From: Saprospiraceae bacterium
GTDB lineage: Bacteria; Bacteroidota; Bacteroidia; Chitinophagales; Saprospiraceae
DNA length: 41,242 bases
Direction: 5' to 3'
Assembly: GCA_020850225.1 (NCBI GenBank)
Contig: JADZFD010000059.1
Span: 1-41,242 of the forward strand
The translations under genes and the position numbers were made by a program. This document shows, piece by piece, positions 8,099 through 16,369 of this stretch (position 1 is its first letter; each line of letters begins with the position of its first letter). The notes under the pieces are model-generated. The model was not told the DNA's origin and did no database searches. It saw nothing but the letters and a program-made list of their open reading frames with translations.

Positions 8099-8704
8099 AT
8101 GGCACGAAAAACAAAAAGTCAGATTATCTTTGAAACGGAGCTTCTCATTCACATGGAAGCTCTGAAGACCTTTGCTTTTCACCTAACTTACAATGAGGAT
8201 GATGCCGACGATTTGGTCCAGGAGACCTATATGAAAGCACACCGATCCATAGATAATTACATTGAGGGAACTAATGCGAAAGCATGGTTGTTTAAAATTT
8301 TAAAGAATTCTTACATTAATGAATATCGTAAAAGAGTCAAGCAACCCATTCAGGTCAATTTAGAAGATGTCACGAGTCTTAAATCTTCGGATGAATCCAA
8401 AAACCAGACATATGAGGATTTGAGAGAAGAGATATTTGACTACTCAATGGGCGACGAAGTGACGATGGCTATGATGTCATTACCGGAAGAATTCAGAGAG
8501 GTCATTCTGATGTGTGATATTGAGAATTTCTCTTATGAAGAGATAGCAAAAACCATTGAATTACCTATTGGTACCGTGCGTTCGAGATTATTCAGAGCAC
8601 GTAATATGCTCAAGGAAAAGCTTAAAAAGTATGCTTTGGACTTGGGTTACAGGGATATGCGCGGTCAGAATAAGATAAAAAACAGTATACAAGAAGAGGA
8701 ATAA
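8099..8704 (+). CDS. ECF-type RNA polymerase sigma factor
   Basis: A 201-residue two-domain sigma-70 family factor. Region 2 spans about residues 18-80, with the conserved NEDDADDLVQETYMKAHRS acidic core-binding segment and KAWLFKILKNSYINEYRKR promoter-melting segment. Region 4 spans about 125-180, with LPEEFREVILMCDIENFSYEEIA and IGTVRSRLFRAR as the helix-turn-helix. The acidic linker (LEDVTSLKSSDESKN) is typical of Bacteroidota ECF factors. A 76-residue protein starting 30 bases downstream looks like its regulator. The stimulus cannot be read from the sequence; the neighbouring outer-membrane gene is on the opposite strand. Confidence 0.92.
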   Translation: MARKTKSQIIFETELLIHMEALKTFAFHLTYNEDDADDLVQETYMKAHRSIDNYIEGTNAKAWLFKILKNSYINEYRKRVKQPIQVNLEDVTSLKSSDESKNQTYEDLREEIFDYSMGDEVTMAMMSLPEEFREVILMCDIENFSYEEIAKTIELPIGTVRSRLFRARNMLKEKLKKYALDLGYRDMRGQNKIKNSIQEEE

Positions 8705-8733
8705 TTTTATTATAGAAATAACAGAAATGTACA

Positions 8734-8964
8734 ATGAGAAATATCGACTCATCTGAAACCATATGTCACATGATTGACTTGTTTCTGGACAACCAACTCC
8801 CACAGGATGAAAAATCCAATCTCCTGGAAATCATGAATCAAAACCCAAAGATTCAACAGATAATGGATAATGAAATTAATTTCAGGGATTTCATCAAAAA
8901 CAATGTAAAAAGACCCAATGTCACTGAAAGTTTCAGACAAAGCCTCTGCGACAAATTTAAGTAA
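8734..8964 (+). CDS. Small putative anti-sigma factor
   Basis: A 76-residue soluble acidic protein starting 30 bases after the sigma gene. Residues 10-30 (TICHMIDLFLDNQLPQDEKS) resemble the opening of anti-sigma zinc-finger (zf-HC2-type) domains, which read C-x5-7-L-D-G-x-L-x3-E. The second half of the zinc site (H-x3-C-x2-C) is absent: the only later cysteine is near the C-terminus (LCDKFK). There is no membrane helix. It may be a zinc-free cytoplasmic anti-sigma factor, a pattern seen in other short Bacteroidota sigma partners. The assignment rests mainly on position and this partial motif. A GC-containing hairpin (8975-8994) without a T-run follows the stop. Confidence 0.6.
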   Translation: MRNIDSSETICHMIDLFLDNQLPQDEKSNLLEIMNQNPKIQQIMDNEINFRDFIKNNVKRPNVTESFRQSLCDKFK

Positions 8965-9035
8965 AAATCAAGCCGGATCAGGTTCTCCTGATACCCATAA
9001 AGCTTGAAAGTAACTTATTCTCAACAGTAACAGAA

Positions 9036-12000
9036 TCAGAAAGTAGCTTTTACCTGAGCTCTGCCTATATGTACAATAGGAGATAATCCTGATTTACGAC
9101 CTTCGTAATTGAATGTCAGATCCATATTTTTGGCTATCCTCCTTGTATAAACGGCATTCCACAGGAGATTCCTTCCATTTTTAAGACCATCCAGCATATC
9201 GTATTCCAACGGAGAATTGGCTAAACCCGAAAATTTAATCCACACCATACTCAACGACATGTCCAGATTGTATTCAGTAGCCTTACGCCAGGACAACTGG
9301 CTAGTGATATTATTGATATAGGCAACATCTTTGGTCAGGATTCTCTGTTGTTTATCCTGATATTCATACCGGGCGATTAAACGGATATTTTCAGATGGCC
9401 GATAACTGATTTCCGGATTTATCTTAGAAATAACAATGTCCAGATTCCTGTCTTTGAATGCTTCAGAAGTGTACTTTTTCTGACCTTGTTCTACTATAAA
9501 ATACAAATCAGCCTTAGAAAATATATTTAACCTTGAACGGAAGAAATACTCTATAAGTCCCCTATCTTCCTGACCACTCACCTGTAAAGTCCTATTCTGT
9601 GAATTTCTGTTGCCAATCTGAATATCATATCTTACATTACCCTTATTGAAAAACAGGGTATTGTTGATTATTGAATTATAACTAACCAATGTTGTATCCT
9701 CCAGACCAAAATTCAAAAAGGAACTTAAAGCCGAGCTGCTTCTGTCTAATAATTTCTTGGATATTCTATAATTGGACGTTGTGGAAAAGCGGGATAAAAA
9801 ACGGTAAAAATTACTGAATCTTACACCTTCTGCCGGCTTTTTAAATTTTACAGGTTCAATCTGAATACTTTGATTCAATTCAATGTTGTTTGTCCGTATA
9901 AATTCATTATTGGTCAAAGAAAGCCTGATATAACTCCTGTTAGGATTGGTTGGATCGTATCTGAAATCCTGTATGTTATTGAGATTGGAATTTTCTTCAT
10001 TACCTATATATACATAATCTCCTAAACCAGGTTCCACCTTCTTGAATACATATTCCACCTTAGGTTCCTGTCCTGAATTGGTATTGTAGGTAGTTACTGA
10101 CCGGATACCCTGATTTAGTATGCCGAGCGTGTAATCCAGTTTACCCAATATTGTATTTTTACTTTTTTCATTGGGTAGTAATACTGCATCTTCAACTGAC
10201 AACTTTCTTCCGATTATACTCCATTGCAGATCGGAATAATCAGCAACTGTCCATTTACTTACCCATTCCAGTTCATGAGCTACAGATGCTTCAGATAACG
10301 CATCCTTTTTAGCAAGATAATCTTTTCTCAAGGAATAAGCCAGCTTTGTTCCAAAATTATCGGAAATGTCATTTTCAAGATACCATTTAAAGTTATTAAA
10401 TGCAACACTACCTTTCTTCAAGGTATCTTGTTGTATACTTGTAAGGTAATTGGATTCTCCACCATAAACGAAACCTAATTTCCATTGCAATTGACTACCC
10501 ATTTTATAAAATACCTCCATATCCGGCCTTAAAAATGAAGTCGTCTGATCTGCGATTGCTGAAGTAGATGACAAGTAGTCCGTAAATCCCTTTATTCCCC
10601 ATTTCTTACGCTCAATCTGAAATGACACCTTATGTTTGTTGCCATCGTAAACATCTCTTTTGTTATACAGATCAAATCCATACTGAAATACGAATCCGTT
10701 TTTGTTCTTCAATAGCAGTAAGCTGTTCAACAGATTTTCATCTCCTTTTCCCGTGACAGCAGGCAAATTCCAGTCTCTTGAAAACTCTGTTGACCTGTAC
10801 GGATTCAGTGCTACAAAATTTCGGTTAACAAATTCGTGCTGTATAGAAGTATTGAGCTGCCATTTGCCCAACGTATCCAGATTATAGGCGTCCTTATACA
10901 GAACAAATGAAGACAAACCCGTATTATCTCCCTTATCCAGAGCCGAGATACGATTCAAATCCACATTGCTTAAACCTATTTCTCCATACACGGAAGCATG
11001 TCTGTTCAATTGAATCTGGCCATTTAGTGTAAACATCTGACGTTGCTCAGGAGGAACCAGTTGTACAACAGGTAAATATGCTCCCTGATTGAATCCAGCA
11101 TACTTGTACACCCTGCCGTTTTTAATAGATTTACTGTCGATTATATAATCCCCTTTCCCCTGGCCTACCTCAGTAAATACGGCTGTATATATAGCGCTGT
11201 CGCGATTTTCTGTATATCGTAAGATTATATTGGATGGATTTGTCGGATCAATAGCTCCAGCATAAAACACTCTGGATGGATCTGGACTGTCATTTTCAGA
11301 AAGCCGACGGATACTCGAACGCACTGAACGCGTAAGGTCGTCACCACTATCAGCAAGTATCAAAAGGTCTGTGGAATCCAGTTGAATATCGCCAGTTCCC
11401 TGCTTACTGTCCTGCTCAGAATAAAAATTGAAATTAACGCTCCATTTTTTGCTTTTAAATTCAGTTTGGGTGGCATATAAAGATCTCAGATAGGAGATAT
11501 CTGTATATTCAAATTCAATAATTACACGCGATTCTCTGGTTATGACTCTGGATGGTGAGAATGTCACTTCAGCACGGTTATAATCGATGACATAATCGTA
11601 ATCAAACCCCCTGGTCAGCAGAATACCGTTATAATACACCTTTTCAGTACCTGCAAGTACGATTATAAACCGTTCGTTATTATTGCCCTGAAGCCGGTAT
11701 GGTCCCTGATTGCCCTCAGCAGTAGCTAAAGTCTGCCGTGCAAATTTACCCCGGGATATAGCAAAACTGCCCTTATTATAGATGTCGATTCCCTTATTGC
11801 TGTGCATCGTGGTTGCCAGACTAATCCCTTTCAGTTTTTTATAATAATTCATAAAATAGCTGTTGGGTTTTCTTAAATCATAGTCACCTGCCGTAATAGA
11901 CGTCTTATCTTTGGTTACCTGTATAAAGACTTTATCGAACTCTTGTAATTGCTGTGTATTGCCCTGAGCCTGAATGGGCAGGTTATCATCAGAAATGGCA

Positions 12001-12542
12001 GCTACTATTTTCAAACCATTGCCCAAATCACCTATCATCTGCATATCAAAATTAGAGTTAAGTACAAGGCTCTGACTATTTCCAATAGAAAGCCCTCTTG
12101 AAAAGCTTCCCCTGTAATCCAGACCTCTGGCATCTATCAACGGGTTTTTGTCGGAATCAGGTCTGTATTCATATCCCGACCCCAGCATTAATTCCTTAAA
12201 TGAAAGCAAGGAAGTATCCATGATATAAACGGGCTTTTCAAGATTGAAGCCCATCGTTCTGAATTGTAATAAAACAGTATCGCCTTTATACCGTATACAT
12301 ATGGAATCATCCCAAACAATACTATTATTGACAATTTGCCAGCCGCTCAGCGTATCTCTGTTCTGTGTGGTTACAATAAGGGTAGGCATAAGCGTATAGG
12401 GAGATACCTGCATAACACATGTATCAAGTACCATATACCTTTTTTGCAACGTACCGGGAGCGTTTTGTCCGGATACATTTATTGCAAAAACTATACACAA
12501 CCAGCTGACAATACATCCTTTTACAATAAGGTCCATAACCAT
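9036..12542 (-). CDS. Large outer-membrane beta-barrel candidate, unknown function
   Basis: A 1168-residue protein with a signal peptide (hydrophobic residues 10-22, likely cleavage after SGQ at 26). A conserved-looking block at about 136-225 includes RGLDYRGSFSRGLSIGN, AAISDDNLPIQAQGNTQQ, FDKVFIQVTKDKTSITAGDYDLR. A segment near residues 300-350 (YNGILLTRGFDYDYVIDYNRAEVTF) is followed by hundreds of residues of alternating beta-strand sequence with aromatic girdles. It ends in a phenylalanine (RAQVKATF), the usual signal for BAM-dependent barrel insertion. I recognise this as a recurring uncharacterised Bacteroidota type but cannot name a family or role. No TonB plug or sorting domain was seen. 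A second ATG at 12534-12536 is equally possible; a minus-7 element at 12551-12558 leaves a very short leader either way. Confidence 0.8.
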   Translation of the reverse strand: MVMDLIVKGCIVSWLCIVFAINVSGQNAPGTLQKRYMVLDTCVMQVSPYTLMPTLIVTTQNRDTLSGWQIVNNSIVWDDSICIRYKGDTVLLQFRTMGFNLEKPVYIMDTSLLSFKELMLGSGYEYRPDSDKNPLIDARGLDYRGSFSRGLSIGNSQSLVLNSNFDMQMIGDLGNGLKIVAAISDDNLPIQAQGNTQQLQEFDKVFIQVTKDKTSITAGDYDLRKPNSYFMNYYKKLKGISLATTMHSNKGIDIYNKGSFAISRGKFARQTLATAEGNQGPYRLQGNNNERFIIVLAGTEKVYYNGILLTRGFDYDYVIDYNRAEVTFSPSRVITRESRVIIEFEYTDISYLRSLYATQTEFKSKKWSVNFNFYSEQDSKQGTGDIQLDSTDLLILADSGDDLTRSVRSSIRRLSENDSPDPSRVFYAGAIDPTNPSNIILRYTENRDSAIYTAVFTEVGQGKGDYIIDSKSIKNGRVYKYAGFNQGAYLPVVQLVPPEQRQMFTLNGQIQLNRHASVYGEIGLSNVDLNRISALDKGDNTGLSSFVLYKDAYNLDTLGKWQLNTSIQHEFVNRNFVALNPYRSTEFSRDWNLPAVTGKGDENLLNSLLLLKNKNGFVFQYGFDLYNKRDVYDGNKHKVSFQIERKKWGIKGFTDYLSSTSAIADQTTSFLRPDMEVFYKMGSQLQWKLGFVYGGESNYLTSIQQDTLKKGSVAFNNFKWYLENDISDNFGTKLAYSLRKDYLAKKDALSEASVAHELEWVSKWTVADYSDLQWSIIGRKLSVEDAVLLPNEKSKNTILGKLDYTLGILNQGIRSVTTYNTNSGQEPKVEYVFKKVEPGLGDYVYIGNEENSNLNNIQDFRYDPTNPNRSYIRLSLTNNEFIRTNNIELNQSIQIEPVKFKKPAEGVRFSNFYRFLSRFSTTSNYRISKKLLDRSSSALSSFLNFGLEDTTLVSYNSIINNTLFFNKGNVRYDIQIGNRNSQNRTLQVSGQEDRGLIEYFFRSRLNIFSKADLYFIVEQGQKKYTSEAFKDRNLDIVISKINPEISYRPSENIRLIARYEYQDKQQRILTKDVAYINNITSQLSWRKATEYNLDMSLSMVWIKFSGLANSPLEYDMLDGLKNGRNLLWNAVYTRRIAKNMDLTFNYEGRKSGLSPIVHIGRAQVKATF

Positions 12543-12550
12543 ATTATACG

Positions 12551-12558
12551 CAAAATTA
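12551..12558 (-). promoter_or_regulatory. Minus-7 element for the large outer-membrane protein gene
   Basis: The minus strand reads TAATTTTG, ending about 9 bases before the first ATG (12542). Transcription would start within a few bases of the start codon, implying a nearly leaderless mRNA or use of the second ATG at 12536. Confidence 0.5.
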
Positions 12559-12690
12559 AAAGAATATAGTGTTTATTGCTCATGTTATCAATAATATACT
12601 ATGAATAATAGTACTACTTCAAACGTTCAAATGTATTTCAAAAAATATAGTCAAATAACATAACTATTATAAATTCTGAGAAAAATTGAC

Positions 12691-12698
12691 TATATTTG
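12691..12698 (+). promoter_or_regulatory. Minus-7 element for the aminotransferase gene
   Basis: TATATTTG, a perfect TAnnTTTG, ends 19 bases before the ATG at 12717. No good minus-33 at normal spacing. Confidence 0.55.
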
Positions 12699-12716
12699 TA
12701 ATCTAAACAAAATATC

Positions 12717-13919
12717 ATGTCTTCTTACAGAAGGTTATTTTTGGAACATGTAGCGCAAACCAGCCTGAACCCCATCGGGCTGGAAGTTAGCCGGGCATCG
12801 GGTATGTATATCTATGACCATCAAGGCAAAGCCTATCTGGATTTTGATTCCGGAATATCAGTAAGTGTACTGGGACATTGCCATCCTGCCGTTGTAGAAG
12901 CTGTTCAGAAACAGGCAGCTATCTATATGCATACAATGGTTTATGGTGAGCACATTCAAAGCCCACAGGTAGAATATGCTACCCTTCTAAGCACAATCCT
13001 TAACAATGGACTGGACACTGTATACTATGTTAACAGTGGTACTGAAGCCGTAGAAACTGCTCTTAAATTAGCAAGAAAGGCTACCGGAAGAAGAGAAATT
13101 ATTTCATGTAAAAATGCTTATCACGGCAGCACCATAGCTGCAGAGAGTTTGCGGAGTGATTATTCATTTTCACGGCATTTCGCTCCGGGCATACCTGAAG
13201 TTCATCACATTGCATTCAACAGTGAGGAAGATTTGCATCTGATAACAGAAAAGACAGCTTGTGTGATACTGGAACCTGTACAGGCAGAAAATGGCATTAT
13301 CACTCCCAGGCAGACCTATTTGCAAAAGGTCAGACAAAGATGCACCGAAACGGGTACATTAATGATACTGGATGAAATTCAGACGGGTTTTGGTCGTACA
13401 GGCCATATGTTTGCTCACCAAAAATATGGTATCGTACCTGATATACTTTTAATAGCTAAAGGTATGGGTGGCGGTATGCCCATAGGTGGTGTTGTCGCTG
13501 CAAGACAATTGATGATGGAACTGGCTCAGCAACCTTCTTTGGGGCATATCACTACATTTGGCGGTCATCCTGTGTGTGTAGCAGGAGCATTGGCCACTTT
13601 AAAAACACTTTCAGAAACTGATTACATTCAACGTGTTACCCAAAAAGAACAACTTTTACATTCGTTGCTTATACATCCTGCGATACGACAAGTCAGATCT
13701 TCCGGATTGATGATGGCTGTAGAATTGATTTCCGCAGATTTGCTGACACCAGTTATCAGTGGATGTTTAGAACATGGAGTACTAACCGATTATTTTTTGT
13801 TTGACAATCGATCTTTCCGGATTGCTCCACCACTGATTATCACTCCTGATCAAATCAGAGAGGGCGTACATACTATTCTGGAAGTATTGGATCAGGTGTC
13901 CGAAAAAATAAATTTATAA
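12717..13919 (+). CDS. Class-III PLP aminotransferase (acetylornithine/GABA type)
   Basis: A 400-residue fold-type I aminotransferase. The PLP lysine is K248 in LLIAKGMGGGMPIGG; the cofactor-pairing aspartate is D219 in LDEIQTGFGRTG; the phosphate-binding SGTEAVE is at 107-113; and the aromatic/His pair YHGST at 135-139 stacks on PLP. The N-terminal block DFDSGISVSVLGHCHP is standard. Family members act on acetylornithine, succinylornithine, GABA or other omega-amines and sequence alone does not fix the substrate; argD-like is plausible but no other arginine gene is here. The stop TAA overlaps the ATG of the next gene by one base, so the two are translationally coupled. Confidence 0.88.
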   Translation: MSSYRRLFLEHVAQTSLNPIGLEVSRASGMYIYDHQGKAYLDFDSGISVSVLGHCHPAVVEAVQKQAAIYMHTMVYGEHIQSPQVEYATLLSTILNNGLDTVYYVNSGTEAVETALKLARKATGRREIISCKNAYHGSTIAAESLRSDYSFSRHFAPGIPEVHHIAFNSEEDLHLITEKTACVILEPVQAENGIITPRQTYLQKVRQRCTETGTLMILDEIQTGFGRTGHMFAHQKYGIVPDILLIAKGMGGGMPIGGVVAARQLMMELAQQPSLGHITTFGGHPVCVAGALATLKTLSETDYIQRVTQKEQLLHSLLIHPAIRQVRSSGLMMAVELISADLLTPVISGCLEHGVLTDYFLFDNRSFRIAPPLIITPDQIREGVHTILEVLDQVSEKINL

Positions 13920-14596
13920 TGAAACTTTCACTTTTAAAATATTTATGGAGTTATGTTACAGATGTACATATAGAATCAATGTCTTCGGATTATAATGAAT
14001 CCCTGCATGTACTGCTTAGTAAGGGCAGATATCAGTTATGTACTCCCAATGCTATTTATTCATTTGCAGATAAATACAGTAATTTTACCGACACTTTCAC
14101 TCAGCTTGATTTAGATAATAGTAATATCAGCGATGTTTTGATACTGGGTTTTGGGTTGGGAAGTATTCCTTATATGCTTGAAAAGAAATTTGATAAAAGA
14201 TATAGCTATACTGGTGTAGAAATTGATGACACGGTTATCTATCTCGCATCAAAATATGTTTTGGACGAATTAAAATCCGAAATTCAGATGATACAGGCAG
14301 ATGCATGGAATTTTATTCAACAGAGTGAATATCGCTATGATATGATCTGTATAGACATTTTTATTGATGACAAAATTCCCGAAATATTTCTCACCCGTGA
14401 ATTTCTTGAAGATACAAAATCGTGCCTGACGGATCGTGGGATATTATTATTTAATCATTTAGGCAGGGAACCACATGATGCTACAGCAGCTACTTCTTAT
14501 TTCGAAGAGATTTTCAAAGATATATTTCCTGACAGTATCGCACTAAAAGTGAATGACAACTATATATTGCTGAATGACAAAGCTTTTTTGAAATAA
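13919..14596 (+). CDS. Spermidine-synthase-like methyltransferase-fold protein
   Basis: A 225-residue Rossmann-fold protein. The glycine-rich nucleotide-binding motif is ILGFGLGSIP (about residues 78-87), followed by the acidic ribose-binding VEIDD, then MIQADAWNFI and YDMICIDIFID, the motif order of spermidine synthase/SAM-dependent methyltransferase domains (the D-x-D region of aminopropyltransferases reads DIFIDD here). It is shorter than true SpeE (about 280) and lacks the N-terminal beta domain in full. It overlaps the aminotransferase start by one base, hinting at joint work on an amine substrate, but that is inference. It ends before a shared bidirectional terminator at 14674-14720. 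Confidence 0.75.
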   Translation: MKLSLLKYLWSYVTDVHIESMSSDYNESLHVLLSKGRYQLCTPNAIYSFADKYSNFTDTFTQLDLDNSNISDVLILGFGLGSIPYMLEKKFDKRYSYTGVEIDDTVIYLASKYVLDELKSEIQMIQADAWNFIQQSEYRYDMICIDIFIDDKIPEIFLTREFLEDTKSCLTDRGILLFNHLGREPHDATAATSYFEEIFKDIFPDSIALKVNDNYILLNDKAFLK

Positions 14597-14673
14597 AACA
14601 ACTTTAATCAATTTTGTATTGCCCATTATTGATTGGCATCTTTTTCAAGGTGATAATTATGGTAATACCAGGT

Positions 14674-14720
14674 AAAAAAATAGAGTTTTCAATCCAACGG
14701 ACTAAAAACTCTATTTTTTT
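14674..14720. terminator. Bidirectional terminator between convergent genes
   Basis: An AT-rich stem (AAAAAAATAGAGTTTT, then AAAACTCTATTTTTTT) with A-run on one side and T-run on the other serves both the plus-strand methyltransferase-fold gene and the minus-strand ribosomal operon. Confidence 0.8.
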
Positions 14721-14740
14721 TAATATCGAATATTTAGTGT

Positions 14741-15187
14741 TTATTCTTCTATCAGTTCAAAATCTACTTTGGAAGTAAATTCTTTATGCAGGTTTAGCGT
14801 AGCTGTATAAGTACCCAATTCCTTCACTTCTTCGGGTAATACAATCTTCTTGCGCTCTATTTCCAGATCAAACTGATCTTTAATAGCATGAGCAAGCTGA
14901 ACATTGGTAACGCTACCGAATATCTTTCCGGTTGTACCAGCTTTAACACCGATTTTCAATACCTGACCGTCCAGTTTTGCTGCCATTGCTTTGTACTCAT
15001 CCAATCTTGCTGCCTCTTTAGCCTCTTCTTCTGCAATGATTTCTTCACGTTTTTTACGGTTAACTGCATTAGCATTAACTGCAAGTCCCTGCGGCAGTAA
15101 ATAATTCCTGCCATATCCAGGTTTAACATTCACTATGTCATGCTTATCACCCAGTTTTTCTATATCTTTTAAAAGGATAATTTCCAT
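14741..15187 (-). CDS. rplI: Large ribosomal subunit protein bL9
   Basis: A 148-residue protein of standard bL9 length. The N-terminal rRNA-binding domain begins MEIILLKDIEKLGDKHDIVNVKPGYGRNYLLPQG, carrying the bL9 signature. A long charged connecting helix (residues about 44-74) leads to the C-terminal domain (GKIFGSVTNVQLAHAI). It is the last gene of the rpsF-rpsR-rplI operon, 19 bases after rpsR. Confidence 0.97.
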   Translation of the reverse strand: MEIILLKDIEKLGDKHDIVNVKPGYGRNYLLPQGLAVNANAVNRKKREEIIAEEEAKEAARLDEYKAMAAKLDGQVLKIGVKAGTTGKIFGSVTNVQLAHAIKDQFDLEIERKKIVLPEEVKELGTYTATLNLHKEFTSKVDFELIEE

Positions 15188-15206
15188 TTCTATCTGAATT
15201 TAAATA

Positions 15207-15473
15207 TTATTTTAATAAGTCTGTAACGTATGGTAAAATCGCCAGATGTCTTGCTCTTTTTACAGCTACCGCTACAAGTTTTTGATATTTAAGAGAATTA
15301 CCTGTAATTCTTCTTGGTAACAATTTACCCTGTTCGTTGATAAATTGAAGTAAGAATTCAGAATCTTTATAATCTATATATCTGATGCCAAATTTTTTAA
15401 ATCTGCAGTACTTCTTTTTCTGTTGTCCAATACTGGGATTACTAAGGAATTTTATATCGTCTCTAGATGCCAT
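15207..15473 (-). CDS. rpsR: Small ribosomal subunit protein bS18
   Basis: An 88-residue basic protein. The core KYCRFKKFGIRYIDYKDSEFLLQFINEQGKLLPRRITGNSLKYQ contains the bS18 signature around the cysteine and PRRITG. It partners bS6 on the 30S platform and sits 32 bases downstream of rpsF, with no ssb or priB gene between them. Confidence 0.96.
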   Translation of the reverse strand: MASRDDIKFLSNPSIGQQKKKYCRFKKFGIRYIDYKDSEFLLQFINEQGKLLPRRITGNSLKYQKLVAVAVKRARHLAILPYVTDLLK

Positions 15474-15505
15474 TTTATATTATTTTTTAAAGTATTAATC
15501 AATAA

Positions 15506-15967
15506 TTATTCTTCTTCATTACTTACTACGGGCTGAGGTACTGGCGGTGTCTGAGCTTGTGGTTGTACAGTTTCAGTTGTTGAAGCAGCTCCACCGTCAA
15601 ATGGTTTCTTCTTGCTTTCCTTTTTCTTATAACTACTGATTTTACCACTTCTTCTGTCCTCATTGTATTGAACACCGTATTTATCCAGTTTTACTGTTAA
15701 AAACCGCATGATACGCTCGTCCCTTCTTAAAGCTAATTCAACTTTAGAAATAACGGATCCTACAGGTGTAGTAAATTCAATACAATAATAAAAGCCTGAA
15801 GATTTTTTGTTGATGGAATAAGCCAATTGCTTTAAACCCATTTCATTAACGTGTACTATCGAGCAACCCTGATCTTTCAATAAAGATTCATACATGCCCG
15901 CTGTCGATTTGATTTCATCACCTGACAGTACGGGATCGATGATGAAATTTACTTCATATTGATTCAT
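15506..15967 (-). CDS. rpsF: Small ribosomal subunit protein bS6
   Basis: The 153-residue protein has the bS6 fold in residues 1-100 (NQYEVNFIIDPVLSGDEI, GLKQLAYSINKKSSGFYYCIEF, ALRRDERIMRFLTVKLDK). A tail of about 45 residues rich in Lys, Pro, Gln and Glu (ETVQPQAQTPPVPQPVVSNEEE) replaces the short glutamate tail of E. coli. It is the first gene of the operon with rpsR and rplI and has a full promoter about 65 bases upstream. The leader could host bS6:bS18 autoregulation as known in other bacteria, but I did not identify the element. Confidence 0.96.
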   Translation of the reverse strand: MNQYEVNFIIDPVLSGDEIKSTAGMYESLLKDQGCSIVHVNEMGLKQLAYSINKKSSGFYYCIEFTTPVGSVISKVELALRRDERIMRFLTVKLDKYGVQYNEDRRSGKISSYKKKESKKKPFDGGAASTTETVQPQAQTPPVPQPVVSNEEE

Positions 15968-16032
15968 ATTTTCTTTGAAGTGTTTGATTAAATAAAATAT
16001 ACTTTAAAACTCGAAATTTTAATTTCGGGCTG

Positions 16033-16062
16033 CAAAGGTATGATAATTAAGCGATTTACAAA
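16033..16062 (-). promoter_or_regulatory. rpsF-rpsR-rplI operon promoter
   Basis: The minus strand carries TTTG (16059-16062), an 18-base spacer and TACCTTTG (16033-16040), one of the clearest promoters in the window. Leader about 60 bases. Confidence 0.8.
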
Positions 16063-16201
16063 AATGAAACATACTTTTTTTATAAGTATTCTACTATTTT
16101 TAATAAAAAAACCACCTTATAAACACAATGTTTATCTATTTGGGGATTGCGCTTACTCTAATTGTGGGATTATGAACATAAAAAAGGATAATTTCCCGGG
16201 A

Positions 16202-16350
16202 CAGATACAGTAATATATATGAATCAGGTTTACGCATTTCTTGTCAGTTCAAATGATTTGAATATCTGAAAAACATAATTATTATGAATCAAAATATTGA
16301 AGTTAATCATGTAATTAACCTATCATTTATTGTCCAGGGTACTGTATCTG
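16202..16350. repeat. Inverted-repeat-bounded 149-base non-coding segment
   Basis: CAGATACAGTA at 16202-16212 is the exact reverse complement of TACTGTATCTG at 16340-16350. The AT-rich interior has two small palindromes (TTCAAATgATTTGAA, and GTTAAT...ATTAAC) and no coding capacity. Size and ends recall a miniature inverted-repeat element, but no target duplication is visible at the flanks. It lies between galM and the rpsF promoter; the rest of 16063-16369 shows nothing recognisable. Confidence 0.45.
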
Positions 16351-16369
16351 AGTTGGTATGACTAAATTA

